DNA from: JAIVJZ01 sp035645695 | GTDB lineage: Bacteria > Acidobacteriota > Blastocatellia > Pyrinomonadales > Pyrinomonadaceae | Assembly (NCBI GenBank): GCA_035645695.1 | Contig: DASQMC010000026.1 | Coordinates: 1 to 64,000 of the forward strand | DNA: 64,000 nt | Reading direction: 5' to 3' | Shown here: positions 8,905 to 18,027 of the stretch, in pieces | How the letters are laid out: every line of letters starts with the position of its first letter | Numbering within the stretch: position 1 is the stretch's first letter | Notes under the pieces: model-generated | The model's database searches: none | Told to the model about the DNA's origin: nothing | The model's input: only the letters and a program-made list of their open reading frames with translations | Position numbers and translations under genes: made by a program

Positions 8905-9011
8905 ATCTCGAATCTCCTTCTGGTGGTTGATGTGGTGCAGGTCAGTGCGAGCGCTATTCTAGCAGCCAATCCCGCGGCAGCGCACGCGTTTACAGTCGCC
9001 GTTAATGGTGA

Positions 9012-9452
9012 TCAGGAATCGACCCCGCCGCTTTCCTCTTGAATCTCAAAACTCGAAACGATCTCGGCTCCGGGGCTGAGCGTGGCGGCGACGCTGCAAT
9101 ATTTCGTCTCGGAAAGCTCAATGGCCTGCGCCACTGCCTTCTCCGACACGCCGCGCCCGCGCACGATGTGCCGCACCTCGAAACGCGTGAATTTGCGCGG
9201 GTGCTCCGCGCGTCGCGCGCCGCGCACTTCCACCCGGTAATCGGTCACGCGCTCGCGCTTCTTGTGCAGGATCGAGATCACGTCAACGGCAGTGCAGCTA
9301 CCGAGCGCGAGCAGCAGGAGTTCCATCGGTGTTGCGGCGGCGGAGCGTTCGTGTCGTGTGTCGAGCGTCTGCGCATGGCCGCTCGGCGTGATGGCGACGA
9401 AGAGGTCGTCGCCCGCGTAATGAATCGTCGCTTTAGCGTCCTCGGAAGTCAT
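9012..9452 (-). CDS. OsmC/Ohr-family thiol peroxidase-like protein
   Basis: The 146-residue product belongs to the OsmC superfamily, which reduces organic or fatty-acid hydroperoxides with two cysteines. The first cysteine lies in LLLALGSCTAVDVI (near residue 50) and the second in LSETKYCSVAATL (near residue 115), the spacing expected for OsmC/YhfA-like members. A strong AAGGAG precedes the ATG at 9452; the frame remains open further upstream but without support. A cytosolic antioxidant role is inferred from the family. Whether it acts on hydroperoxides or on another substrate, as the YhfA subgroup may, cannot be decided. Confidence 0.88.
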   Translation of the reverse strand: MTSEDAKATIHYAGDDLFVAITPSGHAQTLDTRHERSAAATPMELLLLALGSCTAVDVISILHKKRERVTDYRVEVRGARRAEHPRKFTRFEVRHIVRGRGVSEKAVAQAIELSETKYCSVAATLSPGAEIVSSFEIQEESGGVDS

Positions 9453-10011
9453 CTTCAAACTCCTTAAAATGTGTTGCCCGCGAGCATAGCACGGGGGCGA
9501 ACCAGGACGCTGCCCCTGCCTCCGCGCGCACGCTATTTGCATGTAGTTCCGTGTGCGGGAGGATGTTCACCCGGTTATAGTGAAAAAGGCTGTTCCGCGT
9601 GCGATTCGGTGAATTTGCATGATACGGAAAAGCATGCAGTGTGCATGATCTTTGTACATAAACAGGCGCTGCCGGCAACGCGGAAACTTTTTATCACTGC
9701 GCTTGAAAATTAAGCGGCAACCTTCTTGACGTGATGTTGAATCACACCTGTCGAGTACGGTGGCCGTTCTTTGGAGACCGGAAATTATTCGATGCTTCGC
9801 GCGGGTTGCGACGCCAACTAAAGCAATCCAGCGACGGCGAAAAAAATCGCCACGGATGCGAAGCGCGCATCTCTCCTCTTTCTTAAAACATCACTCCCCC
9901 CACAATGCGGAAATCACGAGGCGCTATCCGCTACGCTTTAGAGCGGACGCTTTGTGAGAATTTTGGAAAGAATACAAACGAGTGAAACAGCAAATTCGGA
10001 GGGAAGAATAA
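9453..10011. other. Intergenic region without recognisable gene
   Basis: This 559-base stretch separates the divergent OsmC gene and the glycine-zipper gene. Short frames are present but show no family resemblance or ribosome-binding site. The last 50 bases contain the leader of the downstream gene with a GGAGGGAAG ribosome-binding site. Confidence 0.5.
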
Positions 10012-11610
10012 ATGAGTAAGGTAAGACAAATTATTTCGGCTTGGATGGTGCTGGCGATGTTAAGCCTCAGCATCGGCGTACAGGCGCAGACGACGCGCCG
10101 CCGTCCCGTATATCGCGACAACGCAATTCAAACGCGGCAACTCCTCACGCGCCTTGAAAACAACGCGGAGCGCTTTCGCTTCAGCTTGAGCCAATCGCTC
10201 GATCAGAGTCGCCTCGACGGCACGCGCCGCGAAGAGAACATCGCCAACGTGCTCGACGATTTCAGTCACATCGTTGACCACGTGCGCGAGCGTAGCGACC
10301 GGCAGCAATTAGTGGCCGCCGATGTTGAAGCGCTGCTCGCGCGCGCTTCGCGTCTCGACCGTTTCGTAACGAATCAGAGCAATCGTCAGGGCAACCGTCA
10401 GGGCGGCAATGTGTCCGCTCGCGCGCAGAGCGATTGGGCGGCCGTGAGAGTTGATCTCGATCAACTGGCGGCTATGTACAACGTGGCGTGGAACCGCACG
10501 AACAACGCGCCTTACACGCCCTACCCGCCGACGGATAACAACAGCTACAACTACGACACCGGGCTGACCGGCACTTACCGCCTCAACGTGGCCGAGAGCG
10601 AAGACCCGCGCCGCGAGGCGCAACTCGCCACCAACAGGTTCCCGGTGCGCGACCGCCGACGTATGAACGACATGCTCATGGCGCGTCTCGAATCGCCGAT
10701 GGAACTCGCCATCGAACGACGCGGCGATAACGTGACCATCGCTTCGACCCGCGCTCCGCAGATCAATTTCATCGCCGATGGCACGGAGCGCGTCGAGCGT
10801 GGCGCGGGCGGCAATACGATCCGCGCGCGCGCCGCGTTTTACGGCGACCAGTTGACCGTCAGCAGCACGGGCGACATCAACAACGATTTCGCCGTCACGT
10901 TCGACCCGCTCAACAACGGCCGTCGCTTGCAGGTAACGCGCCGCATCACGCTGCCTAACATGGGCGCGCCGGTCGTCGTGCGCAGCATCTACGACCGCAC
11001 GGGCGATGTGGCGCGCTTTGATGTCTACAGGGGCGACACCACGACTTACCCCTCCACGGGCACGGTCGGCGGCAACGTTGACGGTTACATCGCCAACGGC
11101 ACGACCGTGATCGCAACGCTCAACAATGACCTGAACACGCGCAACTCGCGCGAGGGCGACCGCTTCACGATGACCGTGCGCGAGCCTTCACAGTATTCGG
11201 GCGCGACCATCGAGGGGCACATCTCGCAGGTTAACCGTTCGGGGCGCGTTACGGGTCGTTCGCAGTTGACTTTCAACTTCGACCGCATCCGCATGCGCGA
11301 CGGGCGCACGCTTAACTTCTCCGGCTTCGTGGAGAACGTGCGCACGGCCAACGGCGAGAGCGTGCGCGTGGACAACGAGGGCACGGTGCAGGATAGCAGT
11401 CGCACGGACACGACCGTTCAACGCACGGCGGTCGGCACGGCGGTCGGCGCGATCATCGGCGCTATCGCGGGCGGTGGTAAGGGCGCGGCCATCGGCGCGG
11501 TGCTCGGCGCAGGCGGCGGCGCAGGCTCCGTCTACGTGCAGGGCAGCGACGATCTCAATCTGCTCAGCGGTACGGAAGTGACTATTCGTGCGAGCAGCCC
11601 GCAGCAGTAA
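10012..11610 (+). CDS. Secreted protein with C-terminal glycine-zipper segment
   Basis: This 532-residue exported protein has a signal peptide (residues 1-25, ending GVQAQ). The next 150 residues are helical and polar. A beta-rich region (residues about 180-340) contains blocks such as GTYRLNVAES and MELAIERRGDNVTIAS. A second beta-rich block (about 350-465) starts GYIANGTTVIATLNNDLNTR. A glycine zipper of the type GAIIGAIAGGGKGAAIGAV (residues about 475-505) could insert into or pack against a membrane. A strong GGAGGGAAG lies before the ATG and a strong hairpin follows the stop, so it is a single-gene unit. I recognise the architecture but no specific function; an envelope-associated role is inferred. 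Confidence 0.72.
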   Translation: MSKVRQIISAWMVLAMLSLSIGVQAQTTRRRPVYRDNAIQTRQLLTRLENNAERFRFSLSQSLDQSRLDGTRREENIANVLDDFSHIVDHVRERSDRQQLVAADVEALLARASRLDRFVTNQSNRQGNRQGGNVSARAQSDWAAVRVDLDQLAAMYNVAWNRTNNAPYTPYPPTDNNSYNYDTGLTGTYRLNVAESEDPRREAQLATNRFPVRDRRRMNDMLMARLESPMELAIERRGDNVTIASTRAPQINFIADGTERVERGAGGNTIRARAAFYGDQLTVSSTGDINNDFAVTFDPLNNGRRLQVTRRITLPNMGAPVVVRSIYDRTGDVARFDVYRGDTTTYPSTGTVGGNVDGYIANGTTVIATLNNDLNTRNSREGDRFTMTVREPSQYSGATIEGHISQVNRSGRVTGRSQLTFNFDRIRMRDGRTLNFSGFVENVRTANGESVRVDNEGTVQDSSRTDTTVQRTAVGTAVGAIIGAIAGGGKGAAIGAVLGAGGGAGSVYVQGSDDLNLLSGTEVTIRASSPQQ

Positions 11611-11637
11611 TCGCTGCTGCTCGTCGTACACAGCATG

Positions 11638-11703
11638 AGCGGGAGGGACATCTCACCCGCAGCCGGGTAAGGGCTGCGCGTGGGATGTCCCTCCCGCTTT
11701 TTG
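11638..11703 (+). terminator. Rho-independent terminator
   Basis: A long near-perfect stem (AGCGGGAGGGACATC paired with GATGTCCCTCCCGCT, plus inner GCAGCC/GGCTGC pairs) is followed by a T5 run. It lies 28 bases after the glycine-zipper gene. Confidence 0.88.
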
Positions 11704-11748
11704 CTTGAAGTGATAACTCGATAAAAAACGTGTTGTCCTGCAAAAATT

Positions 11749-12144
11749 ATGGCCGCTATCCTCGTCGTCGACGACGACTCTACGATCCGGGACACGCTGT
11801 ACGACCTGTTATCCGAAGACCACCTCTGCCACGTCGCGGAGACGGCCGAACGCGCGCTGGGTTGGCTCGCCACGGAAGTTTACGACGTGGTGCTGACCGA
11901 CATTTCGATGCCGGGCTTGAGCGGCGTCGAACTCCTCGGCCACGTACGGCAGATTCAGCCGCTAACGCCCGTCATCATCATCTCCGGCATACAGGATCAG
12001 GGGCACGCCAAAGGCATGACGATGCTCGGGGCATTCGATTATTTATTGAAGCCGTTTAAATTGGAAGATGTCGAGCAGAGCGTCGCACGCGCCGTCGAGC
12101 ATCACGGGAAGTTGCTCAGGCAGGAGCGGGAGAGCGGTTCCTGA
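11749..12144 (+). CDS. Stand-alone response regulator receiver domain (CheY-like)
   Basis: The 131 residues are a single receiver domain and nothing else. The acidic pocket is Asp8-Asp10 (LVVDDDST), the phospho-acceptor is Asp51 (VLTDISMPG), the switch Ser is at position 79 (VIIISG), and the conserved Lys101 is in YLLKPF. All key residues are present, so it should be phosphorylatable. With no output domain it probably acts by protein-protein contact or in a phosphorelay. No histidine kinase gene is in the window. Immediately downstream, on the other strand, is a decayed fragment of a second receiver domain. Confidence 0.9.
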   Translation: MAAILVVDDDSTIRDTLYDLLSEDHLCHVAETAERALGWLATEVYDVVLTDISMPGLSGVELLGHVRQIQPLTPVIIISGIQDQGHAKGMTMLGAFDYLLKPFKLEDVEQSVARAVEHHGKLLRQERESGS

Positions 12145-12207
12145 AGGCAAACGAGACGACGCTTGTTTGAAGTCGATGCCGGACTCCGACACGGGACGCG
12201 GCGCGCC

Positions 12208-12392
12208 TTACGCGGCAATAGGCGTCGGTTGGGTGCGGCGTGATTCATTCTTGCGTTGCCTTACATCTTGAATGATGTCCGCGACGCGCTGCATCGAAAA
12301 CGGTTTCAACACTACAAGGCGCACAGCCCAAGCAGACCCATCAACATGATGAACGGTTGAGCGAAGCGTTGTTTACCTGCGAGTCGCATCAT
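12208..12392 (-). pseudogene. Remnant of a response-regulator receiver domain
   Basis: On the minus strand one frame reads MMRLAGKQRFAQPFIMLMG and then stops. A second frame resumes with RLVVLKPFSMQRVADIIQ, DVRQRKNE and ends at 12208. The two pieces match the end of a receiver domain (the PxIMLTG strand, then the conserved VLKPF lysine motif and last helix). They are in different frames, and the loop and helix normally between them are missing. A frameshift plus deletion in a former receiver gene explains this. The remnant sequence differs from the intact regulator at 11749, so it is not a recent copy of it. Confidence 0.5.
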
Positions 12393-12521
12393 ACGGCGGG
12401 CGGGTTGGCAGCGGATTTTCGCCCCGGACGCGGCGGCAGGATCAATGCCGGGGAATGAAATACGCGCTTAAGAAACTTCGACATGCGCCGGGGCGTGGAA
12501 GGGCGCGCAGATGCGTTGAAG

Positions 12522-14738
12522 TTACTTGAGAGTTTGTGCGCGTGCGGTGTTGGAGTACGCTGTGCTGATCGCGTCCTTGTAGGCGCGCACGCGGTAGTAG
12601 TAGGTCGTGTTCGCGGACAGCCTGGCGTTAGAGTATGCCCTGACGTTCGCGCCCACGTTCGCCACCTCGGCGAACGTCGTTCCGTTCGTGGAACGCTCGA
12701 TTATGTAACCCGTTTCATCGCTCATATTATCAACCCACGTGAGGTTGATTTGAGTGCGGGAAGCGGCCGAGGCCGTCAGGCTCGTCGGCGAAGTGTCTTT
12801 CAATGCCGACATGCAGGGCGTGTTGTCGCCGTGGAGCATCGCGCCAGCGGCCTGCGCGGCGAGGTCGGCGACGAGCACGCCGTCGCCGACAAGTACGCCG
12901 TCGCCCACCAAAACTCCATCTCCGACGAGCACGCCGTCGCCGACAAGCACGCCATCGCCGACGAGGACGCCTGAACTGAATAAGAAAGCGCCTTCGCCGA
13001 TTGTGTGGCCTGAACTCGTGAGAATGCTGTCGCCGACGAGAACGCCGTCGCCGACAAGTACGCCGTCGCCGACGAGCACGCCGTTCGATTCCATCGTACC
13101 GTCGCCGAGCAACTTACCGAGGTCGTAAATCTTCTGGTAACGGGTGACGAGCGCGGAGCCGGTCGCGTAAGCGTGGTCGAGGATGATTCCCTGCGACCAC
13201 TGAAAAGTATGATTTGCGATTGTCGTCCGCGGCGCAGGCAGAGTGCAGGTGTTGCAAAGCAGCGGTGCGCCGAGGGGAAGCGCGGCCGTCGAAACGTCCG
13301 CGCGCATCGTCCTGGCGAGACGCATCGCACCGTCGATATTGACCAGCCCCGCGCCTTGCTCGAAATGGTTGAACCCGCCGAGCGTTTGCGCGGAGTACAT
13401 CAGGATCGCTTTGACGAGGTTGGGCGTGAGAGAGGGGTTGGCTTGCAGCAACAAGGCTGCCGCACCGGCCACGACCGGCGCGGCCATGGAAGTCCCGGAG
13501 AGATACATTTGTTCCTTCGCCGGGTTGGCGCTGACGTTCGCGTCGAGGGCGGGATTGTTGGCGACGAGGTAGTTGCCTGCCGACTGTGCGGCGATAAGTT
13601 TGTTGCCGGGCGCGACCATGTCGGGTTTGAGCAGGTTGTCGTAGTGCCTCGTGCCGCCGGCATCCGTCCAGAAGGCGCGCGTCGGGCCGCGCGAACTGTA
13701 AGAAGCCATTGTGTCGTCGGCGCGCGAGGCGGTTCCGAAGCTATTGGCCGCGCCGACGGTGATGACGGAAGGCTCGATGGCGGGCGAGTGAATCTGGCCG
13801 TAAATCTTTCGCCCCGCGCCGTCGGCTCCTTCGTTACCCGCCGCCGCGACCACGACGATCCCTGCATCCGACAGCCGACGCGCCGCCAGGCAGAGCGGAT
13901 CGTACATGTAAGAATCGATGGCGGCCGTGCCGAGGCTCATGTTGACGACTTTGATCTTGTAAGCGGGATTGGCACGGTTCGTCAAAACCCAATCGAGCGC
14001 GCTCAGCAGGTTCGAGGTCGAGCCGCGACCCTGAGAATCGAGCACGCGCAAATTAACGATCCTGGCGTTGGGGGCGATGCCCCTGTAGGCTTCGTGCGAT
14101 ACTTCGCCGTTCCCCGCGGCGAGGTTGGCGACGTGCGAGCCGTGACCGTAAGGATCGTCGGTGCGGTTTTCGCCGGTGAAGTCCTGCTGGTAAACGACGC
14201 GCGATTTTTTTGCCCCGTCCGTGAAGGCGACGTGCGCCGGATCGATGCCGGAATCTATGACGACGATGCCGACATTCGACCCGTCGAAAGTGGACGTGCC
14301 GCCCATGTTGGCGGCGGCGTCCGCGCCGGTCGTGAGGGTCAGGTGACCGAGTTGTTTCACTTCGCGGTCGAGGGAGATGTACCCGATGTCGGCGCGATTG
14401 GCGAGCGCCTGAACGGCGGGCGCGGGCAGGGTAACCGCGCGCGCCTGGAAGTTGGAAAACTTGCGCGACGTGTTGCCGTTGTGATAGGTGATTTCCGAAT
14501 CGAGCGACGCGCTCCATGCGCCGTTGGGTTGGAGTATGACTTTCACGTACTCGCCGTTTGCGGCTTTGCCGATTTTATCGCGCAAGTCTGCGGCGACTTT
14601 ATCTTTCCTGTCCTCGAACGCACCCGCGTTCGTCGTCGCGGCGGGGAAGTGCCAAAGGCATAGCGTTGCGAGCATCAAGACGAGCGCGAGCCTTGAGACG
14701 AGAGAATGGCGTTTGATCAATTTCAATATATTAAACAT
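12522..14738 (-). CDS. Secreted subtilisin-like (S8) protease with hexapeptide array and FN3 domain
   Basis: This 738-residue exported serine protease has a signal peptide within residues 1-40, a short inhibitor-like propeptide (about 45-130), and the S8 catalytic domain. The triad is visible: Asp162 (VVIDSGID), His199 (GHGSHVANLA) and Ser417 (SGTSMAAP). After the protease core comes an array of GVLVGD hexapeptides (three, a variant stretch, then six). A C-terminal fibronectin type III domain follows (about 655-738, INLTWVDNMSDETGY, YYYRVRAY). The array resembles left-handed beta-helix hexads and may be a rigid stalk. The start has no clear Shine-Dalgarno sequence. It is probably a scavenging or surface protease. 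Confidence 0.92.
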   Translation of the reverse strand: MFNILKLIKRHSLVSRLALVLMLATLCLWHFPAATTNAGAFEDRKDKVAADLRDKIGKAANGEYVKVILQPNGAWSASLDSEITYHNGNTSRKFSNFQARAVTLPAPAVQALANRADIGYISLDREVKQLGHLTLTTGADAAANMGGTSTFDGSNVGIVVIDSGIDPAHVAFTDGAKKSRVVYQQDFTGENRTDDPYGHGSHVANLAAGNGEVSHEAYRGIAPNARIVNLRVLDSQGRGSTSNLLSALDWVLTNRANPAYKIKVVNMSLGTAAIDSYMYDPLCLAARRLSDAGIVVVAAAGNEGADGAGRKIYGQIHSPAIEPSVITVGAANSFGTASRADDTMASYSSRGPTRAFWTDAGGTRHYDNLLKPDMVAPGNKLIAAQSAGNYLVANNPALDANVSANPAKEQMYLSGTSMAAPVVAGAAALLLQANPSLTPNLVKAILMYSAQTLGGFNHFEQGAGLVNIDGAMRLARTMRADVSTAALPLGAPLLCNTCTLPAPRTTIANHTFQWSQGIILDHAYATGSALVTRYQKIYDLGKLLGDGTMESNGVLVGDGVLVGDGVLVGDSILTSSGHTIGEGAFLFSSGVLVGDGVLVGDGVLVGDGVLVGDGVLVGDGVLVADLAAQAAGAMLHGDNTPCMSALKDTSPTSLTASAASRTQINLTWVDNMSDETGYIIERSTNGTTFAEVANVGANVRAYSNARLSANTTYYYRVRAYKDAISTAYSNTARAQTLK
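12867..12972 (-). repeat. 18-bp tandem repeats encoding GVLVGD (array 2, six units)
   Basis: Six consecutive 18-base units encode the hexapeptide GVLVGD, the last one as GVLVAD. Units differ mainly at third codon positions, so the peptide repeat is kept by selection while the DNA drifts. Confidence 0.85.
13029..13083 (-). repeat. 18-bp tandem repeats encoding GVLVGD (array 1, three units)
   Basis: Three 18-base units of the same kind lie upstream of the larger array in the reading direction. The variant hexads SILTSS, GHTIGE and GAFLFS separate the two arrays. Confidence 0.85.
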
Positions 14739-15037
14739 GGACTGGGAAGATGACTTGAGGTGGGACTGCTGAAATGGCTTGCGGCTTCAACTTGGAGCGC
14801 TGCCGTGGATACCGTTTGCAACCACCATGCCACGGCGGCCAAATGACGGGAATCGATAAAAGGCCGCGAAAAGAAGCGTTTTTTATATTCATGGTTGGGG
14901 AGGCGGGCAAGGTCTTCGGTCAGCTTGATAGAATTCGGTCAGTCACCTTGAAGGCATGGCGGGTTTGGGAGCGTGCGCTCTCGTTCGGGGCGGGAGCGTT
15001 TCGGTAGTTCCAAGTTCCTTAAGAGACGGAGAAACCT

Positions 15038-15874
15038 GTGAGCGTCAACGGGCAGTTGCCGGAGGAGATCGAAATTTACCGCGACCGTATGTGGCGGCGT
15101 GAACCTGAAAGACGCGTGGAGACGGCGGTAGAGGCGGAGATGCTGATCGAGCGCGCGGGGTTTTGCGCGGCCATGACGGACGCGCGCCGACCGGGCGCAT
15201 CGCTCTACGTGAGCGTCTGCGGGCGCAGAGACGCGTACATGCCGCGCAACGTTCAGAAAGACCCGGAGAGCAGCCAGACGTGGTTGCTGAAAGACGAGAT
15301 CATGCGGAGGGGACGCGTCTATTACGCGAAGCTGGCGAAGGGGCGCGCTCTCTTCGTCGCGCCGCGACTCGTGCCGCACCTCAACGCGCTCTGGGGCGTG
15401 GCGCGCAAAGATGAGGGCGCGCGTTTGTCGGCGGACGCGCGTGCGGTGTTGAAAGTTTTGCGGCGCGAGTGGGAGATGGCAACGTGCGATCTGAAACCGG
15501 CGGCGGCGATGCCGGAGCGTGTGCGGCTAACGCGCGCCCTCGACGAATTGCAGCGCACGCTCAAAGTGATTCCCGGCGACGTGATGTACGAACCCTGGTT
15601 CACGTACATCTGGACGCTGGCGGAGACGCGTTTCGGCGCGGAGCTGAAAGTGAGAGTGAAGCGCGAGACGGCTTTGCGTGAAGTGGCGCGCGGCTTTCTG
15701 GACGGGGCGGGCATGACGTTGCGCGGCGAACTGGCGAAAGTTACCGGCCTCTCCAGACCCGACGCAGGGCTTGGTAATCGCGCGCTCGTCGCCGAAGGCT
15801 ACGCCGTGCGCGTCGGGGACGGCGTTTATCAACTCGCGGATTTGGAACGGCGTCTGGAGAGATTGGACGGTTGA
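15038..15874 (+). CDS. AlkZ/YcaQ-related winged-helix protein (possible DNA glycosylase relative)
   Basis: This 278-residue cytosolic protein lacks signal or membrane segments. It looks like a string of winged-helix units: one around residues 80-115 (TWLLKDEIMRRGRVYYAKLA), one around 125-200 (LTRALDELQRTLKVIPGDV, FTYIWTLAETRF) and one at the C terminus (LRGELAKVTGLSRPDAG, GVYQLADLERRLE). The pattern recalls the AlkZ/YcaQ group of crosslink-repair glycosylases and their uncharacterised relatives, but I do not see the catalytic QxQ motif, so enzymatic activity is doubtful. The GTG start at 15038 has a GAGACGGAG site. A 21-bp perfect hairpin follows the gene. Confidence 0.55.
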   Translation: MSVNGQLPEEIEIYRDRMWRREPERRVETAVEAEMLIERAGFCAAMTDARRPGASLYVSVCGRRDAYMPRNVQKDPESSQTWLLKDEIMRRGRVYYAKLAKGRALFVAPRLVPHLNALWGVARKDEGARLSADARAVLKVLRREWEMATCDLKPAAAMPERVRLTRALDELQRTLKVIPGDVMYEPWFTYIWTLAETRFGAELKVRVKRETALREVARGFLDGAGMTLRGELAKVTGLSRPDAGLGNRALVAEGYAVRVGDGVYQLADLERRLERLDG

Positions 15875-15909
15875 TCGCTTGTGTTGGCGATCACGGCTGT
15901 CCAACACGC

Positions 15910-15956
15910 CTTTGCGCCGCCGTCGTGAGAATTGCTCTCACGACGGCGGCGCAAAG
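15910..15956. terminator. 21-bp perfect hairpin between convergent genes
   Basis: The arms at 15910-15930 and 15936-15956 are exact complements over 21 bases with a 5-base loop. There is no T-run on either side. Its place between two convergent genes suggests a bidirectional terminator. Confidence 0.6.
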
Positions 15957-16003
15957 TAAGGAGATGAAGATCGTCTCGCCGCCGGTGGTTTTGAGATGTT
16001 CGT

Positions 16004-16837
16004 TTAAACGTCTCCTCCCGCTTGTCGTCCTAAACGCGGATCACTCTGCTCGCCGATAGCAAGCGGCTTATTCGCGCGTAGTTCCTGCTCCACCTCTTCA
16101 CGCGCCTCGCGTTCGAGCCGCGCGGTTTCGAGGGAGTGGGGAATTTGCGCTTCCGCGAGTTCGAGGCGTTGGAGGGCGATGCGCGTCTGTTCGTCGCTGG
16201 CGTCGCGACCGGCGGCCGCTTCGATCATGAGCAGGCGCGCTTCGGCTTGCGCGCGCCGCTCGGCGGCCTCTGCTTCGATTCGAGCGAGCCGCTCGCGGTC
16301 GCTCCTCAAGTCCTGTTCGAGCGTCGCGCGTCCCGAGGATGGCAGTTGCGAAGTGTTTTTCATGCGGCGTTCGACGGCGATGGTTTCCAGTCTGGCGTTG
16401 GCAGCAACACGAGTCGCCGTCAGGCGCGCGGCGAGCGTCTCGCGGTAAGCGTCCGCCAGAAGCAAATTACGCGACTCGATCTCGCGCAGGGTGCGTCGCT
16501 CCGACTTCGTCAGTTCGCTCACGAACCACGTCAACTCGTCGCTCGTCACGCCGTCGGCGGCGAGACGGTTGCGTAATTTGTTCTCCCATTGGCGACGATA
16601 GAGAAGAAGCAGGACGACTGCGATCAATCCGAAGATCGCGCCGCCCGCGAGCGTCGTCATGGCGACCAGCATGAACTCGCCCGCCTCCGCCCCTGTCGCG
16701 GCAGTGAAATAACGGAACAGGAAATAGAGCGGCGCGGGCAGTGCGATGATGAGGAAAGCGAGCCACGGCGCGTATCGCAGGAAGAAGTGCGTCGTGCGCT
16801 CTTTGACGGTTAGGCGTTGGTTGCGTGTATCGCTCAT
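16004..16837 (-). CDS. Membrane protein with long cytoplasmic coiled coil, unknown function
   Basis: The 277-residue product has two hydrophobic segments near the N terminus (residues about 22-42 and 55-80) and then a charged, helical region rich in Arg, Glu and Ala (residues about 85-255) with coiled-coil character (ERLARIEAEAAERRAQAEAR). No named domain is recognised. The start at 16837 is the first with sense; upstream extension would overlap the leader of the divergent VWFA gene, 83 bases away. The end of the gene faces the perfect hairpin at 15910. It could be a scaffold in the inner membrane, but this is a guess. Confidence 0.68.
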   Translation of the reverse strand: MSDTRNQRLTVKERTTHFFLRYAPWLAFLIIALPAPLYFLFRYFTAATGAEAGEFMLVAMTTLAGGAIFGLIAVVLLLLYRRQWENKLRNRLAADGVTSDELTWFVSELTKSERRTLREIESRNLLLADAYRETLAARLTATRVAANARLETIAVERRMKNTSQLPSSGRATLEQDLRSDRERLARIEAEAAERRAQAEARLLMIEAAAGRDASDEQTRIALQRLELAEAQIPHSLETARLEREAREEVEQELRANKPLAIGEQSDPRLGRQAGGDV

Positions 16838-16920
16838 GTAAAGTGTTCTTCGCTTCGAGACAGTGTAAGCGATATAATGCCTTGTCAAAGCGGAAAGCGA
16901 CAAGGCACACAGGAGAGAAG

Positions 16921-17913
16921 ATGAAAAAAGGACTGCCGCCCGTGTTAACGCTGCTCTTGCTGCTTGCAACGGCCTGCGTCGCCTATTCACACGTCGGCGC
17001 GACCGTACATAGCGTGCAAAGGGGTGACGGGAACGGCGTGCGCCGCCCCGAAGTTGCGCGCAACGTGCGCCCTGTAACCATTCCCGTAACGCTCAGGCTC
17101 CGAGAAGAACGTGCGTCGAGCGAAGAACTGCGCACGGTCAATTTCGTCGTCATGGAAGACGGCGAACGGCAGGAGATACTTTCGACGCGCAGCGCCGCCG
17201 ACCGCGCCCCTCTCGCGCTGACCTTGCTCATTCAGGACGACCTCGTATCATCCGTCGGGCTGGAGATCAACGGCCTCGCGAATTTCATCCGCCGCCTGCC
17301 GCAAGGCTCGTTCGTGCAAGTCGGCTACATGCGCGCCGGGTCGTTGCAGTTGAGACAAAAGTTCACGACCGATCTCGAACGCGCCGCGAAGACATTACGC
17401 GTTCCCATCGGTTCGGCCAGCGCCGCGCCCTACAATCCTTATGTTCAGATTTACGACTCCCTGAAGCGTTACGGCGGCGTGCCGCTCGGAACGCGCCGCG
17501 CCGTCCTCGTCGTCTCCGACGGACTCGATCTATCTCGTGGCTTCAACAACTCCTCCCCTTCGCAGAGCACAGACCTCGAACGCGCCATCAACGAGGCGCA
17601 ACGCCGCAGCGTGGCAATCTATGGAATTTACTCGCCGACGGTCTCTTCGGGCGGCAATACGTCTCTCGTCAGTAACGCGCAAGGCTCGCTCGCGCGGCTC
17701 GCGGAGGAAACGGGCGGCAGGGCTTTTTTTCAGGGCAGCGGCGCGCCCGTCAGCTTCGATCCATTCCTGCGCCAACTCTCCGACAGGCTCTCGCGTCAGT
17801 TCGCGCTGACCTATCTTTCGACGCACGCCGACAAGGGCTTTCATCGGATCAAGATCGAAGCGCCCGAAGCCGATGTGGAGATCAGCTATCCTTCAGGCTA
17901 CACGCGAAAGTAA
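16921..17913 (+). CDS. VWFA-related acidobacterial-type secreted protein (short form)
   Basis: This 330-residue exported protein has a hydrophobic leader ending in LLATACVAYS, which may be a lipobox-like cleavage site. The body resembles the VWFA-related domain family typical of Acidobacteriota: VTLRLREERASSEEL, VNFVVMEDGERQEIL, LTLLIQDDLVS (in place of the usual DTSxS metal site), ALRRAVLVVSDGLDLSRG-type sheet (RRAVLVVSDGLD) and a final LTYLSTHADKGFHRIKIE strand. The usual MIDAS DxSxS is degraded to DDLVS. A strong AGGAGAG lies before the ATG at 16921. It is a short relative of the 770-residue protein at 23414. Function unknown for the whole family. Confidence 0.85.
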   Translation: MKKGLPPVLTLLLLLATACVAYSHVGATVHSVQRGDGNGVRRPEVARNVRPVTIPVTLRLREERASSEELRTVNFVVMEDGERQEILSTRSAADRAPLALTLLIQDDLVSSVGLEINGLANFIRRLPQGSFVQVGYMRAGSLQLRQKFTTDLERAAKTLRVPIGSASAAPYNPYVQIYDSLKRYGGVPLGTRRAVLVVSDGLDLSRGFNNSSPSQSTDLERAINEAQRRSVAIYGIYSPTVSSGGNTSLVSNAQGSLARLAEETGGRAFFQGSGAPVSFDPFLRQLSDRLSRQFALTYLSTHADKGFHRIKIEAPEADVEISYPSGYTRK

Positions 17914-18027
17914 ACGGCGCGACGTTGCACAGTTTTCCCGTCGCCGATGTTGTAACGATTCGTAAAAAATTCGCGCGTGTGCGAAGGCTGACTTGAAATA
18001 ATTATCGCTACTGTCTCGGAGGCGTCT

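Noticed and set aside
12867..13083. 18-bp repeats considered as CRISPR or VNTR in non-coding DNA
   Set aside because: They keep the reading frame of the protease and encode GVLVGD, so they are coding repeats.
13173..14663. 496-residue + frame opposite the subtilase
   Set aside because: The subtilase triad and signal peptide on the minus strand are decisive.
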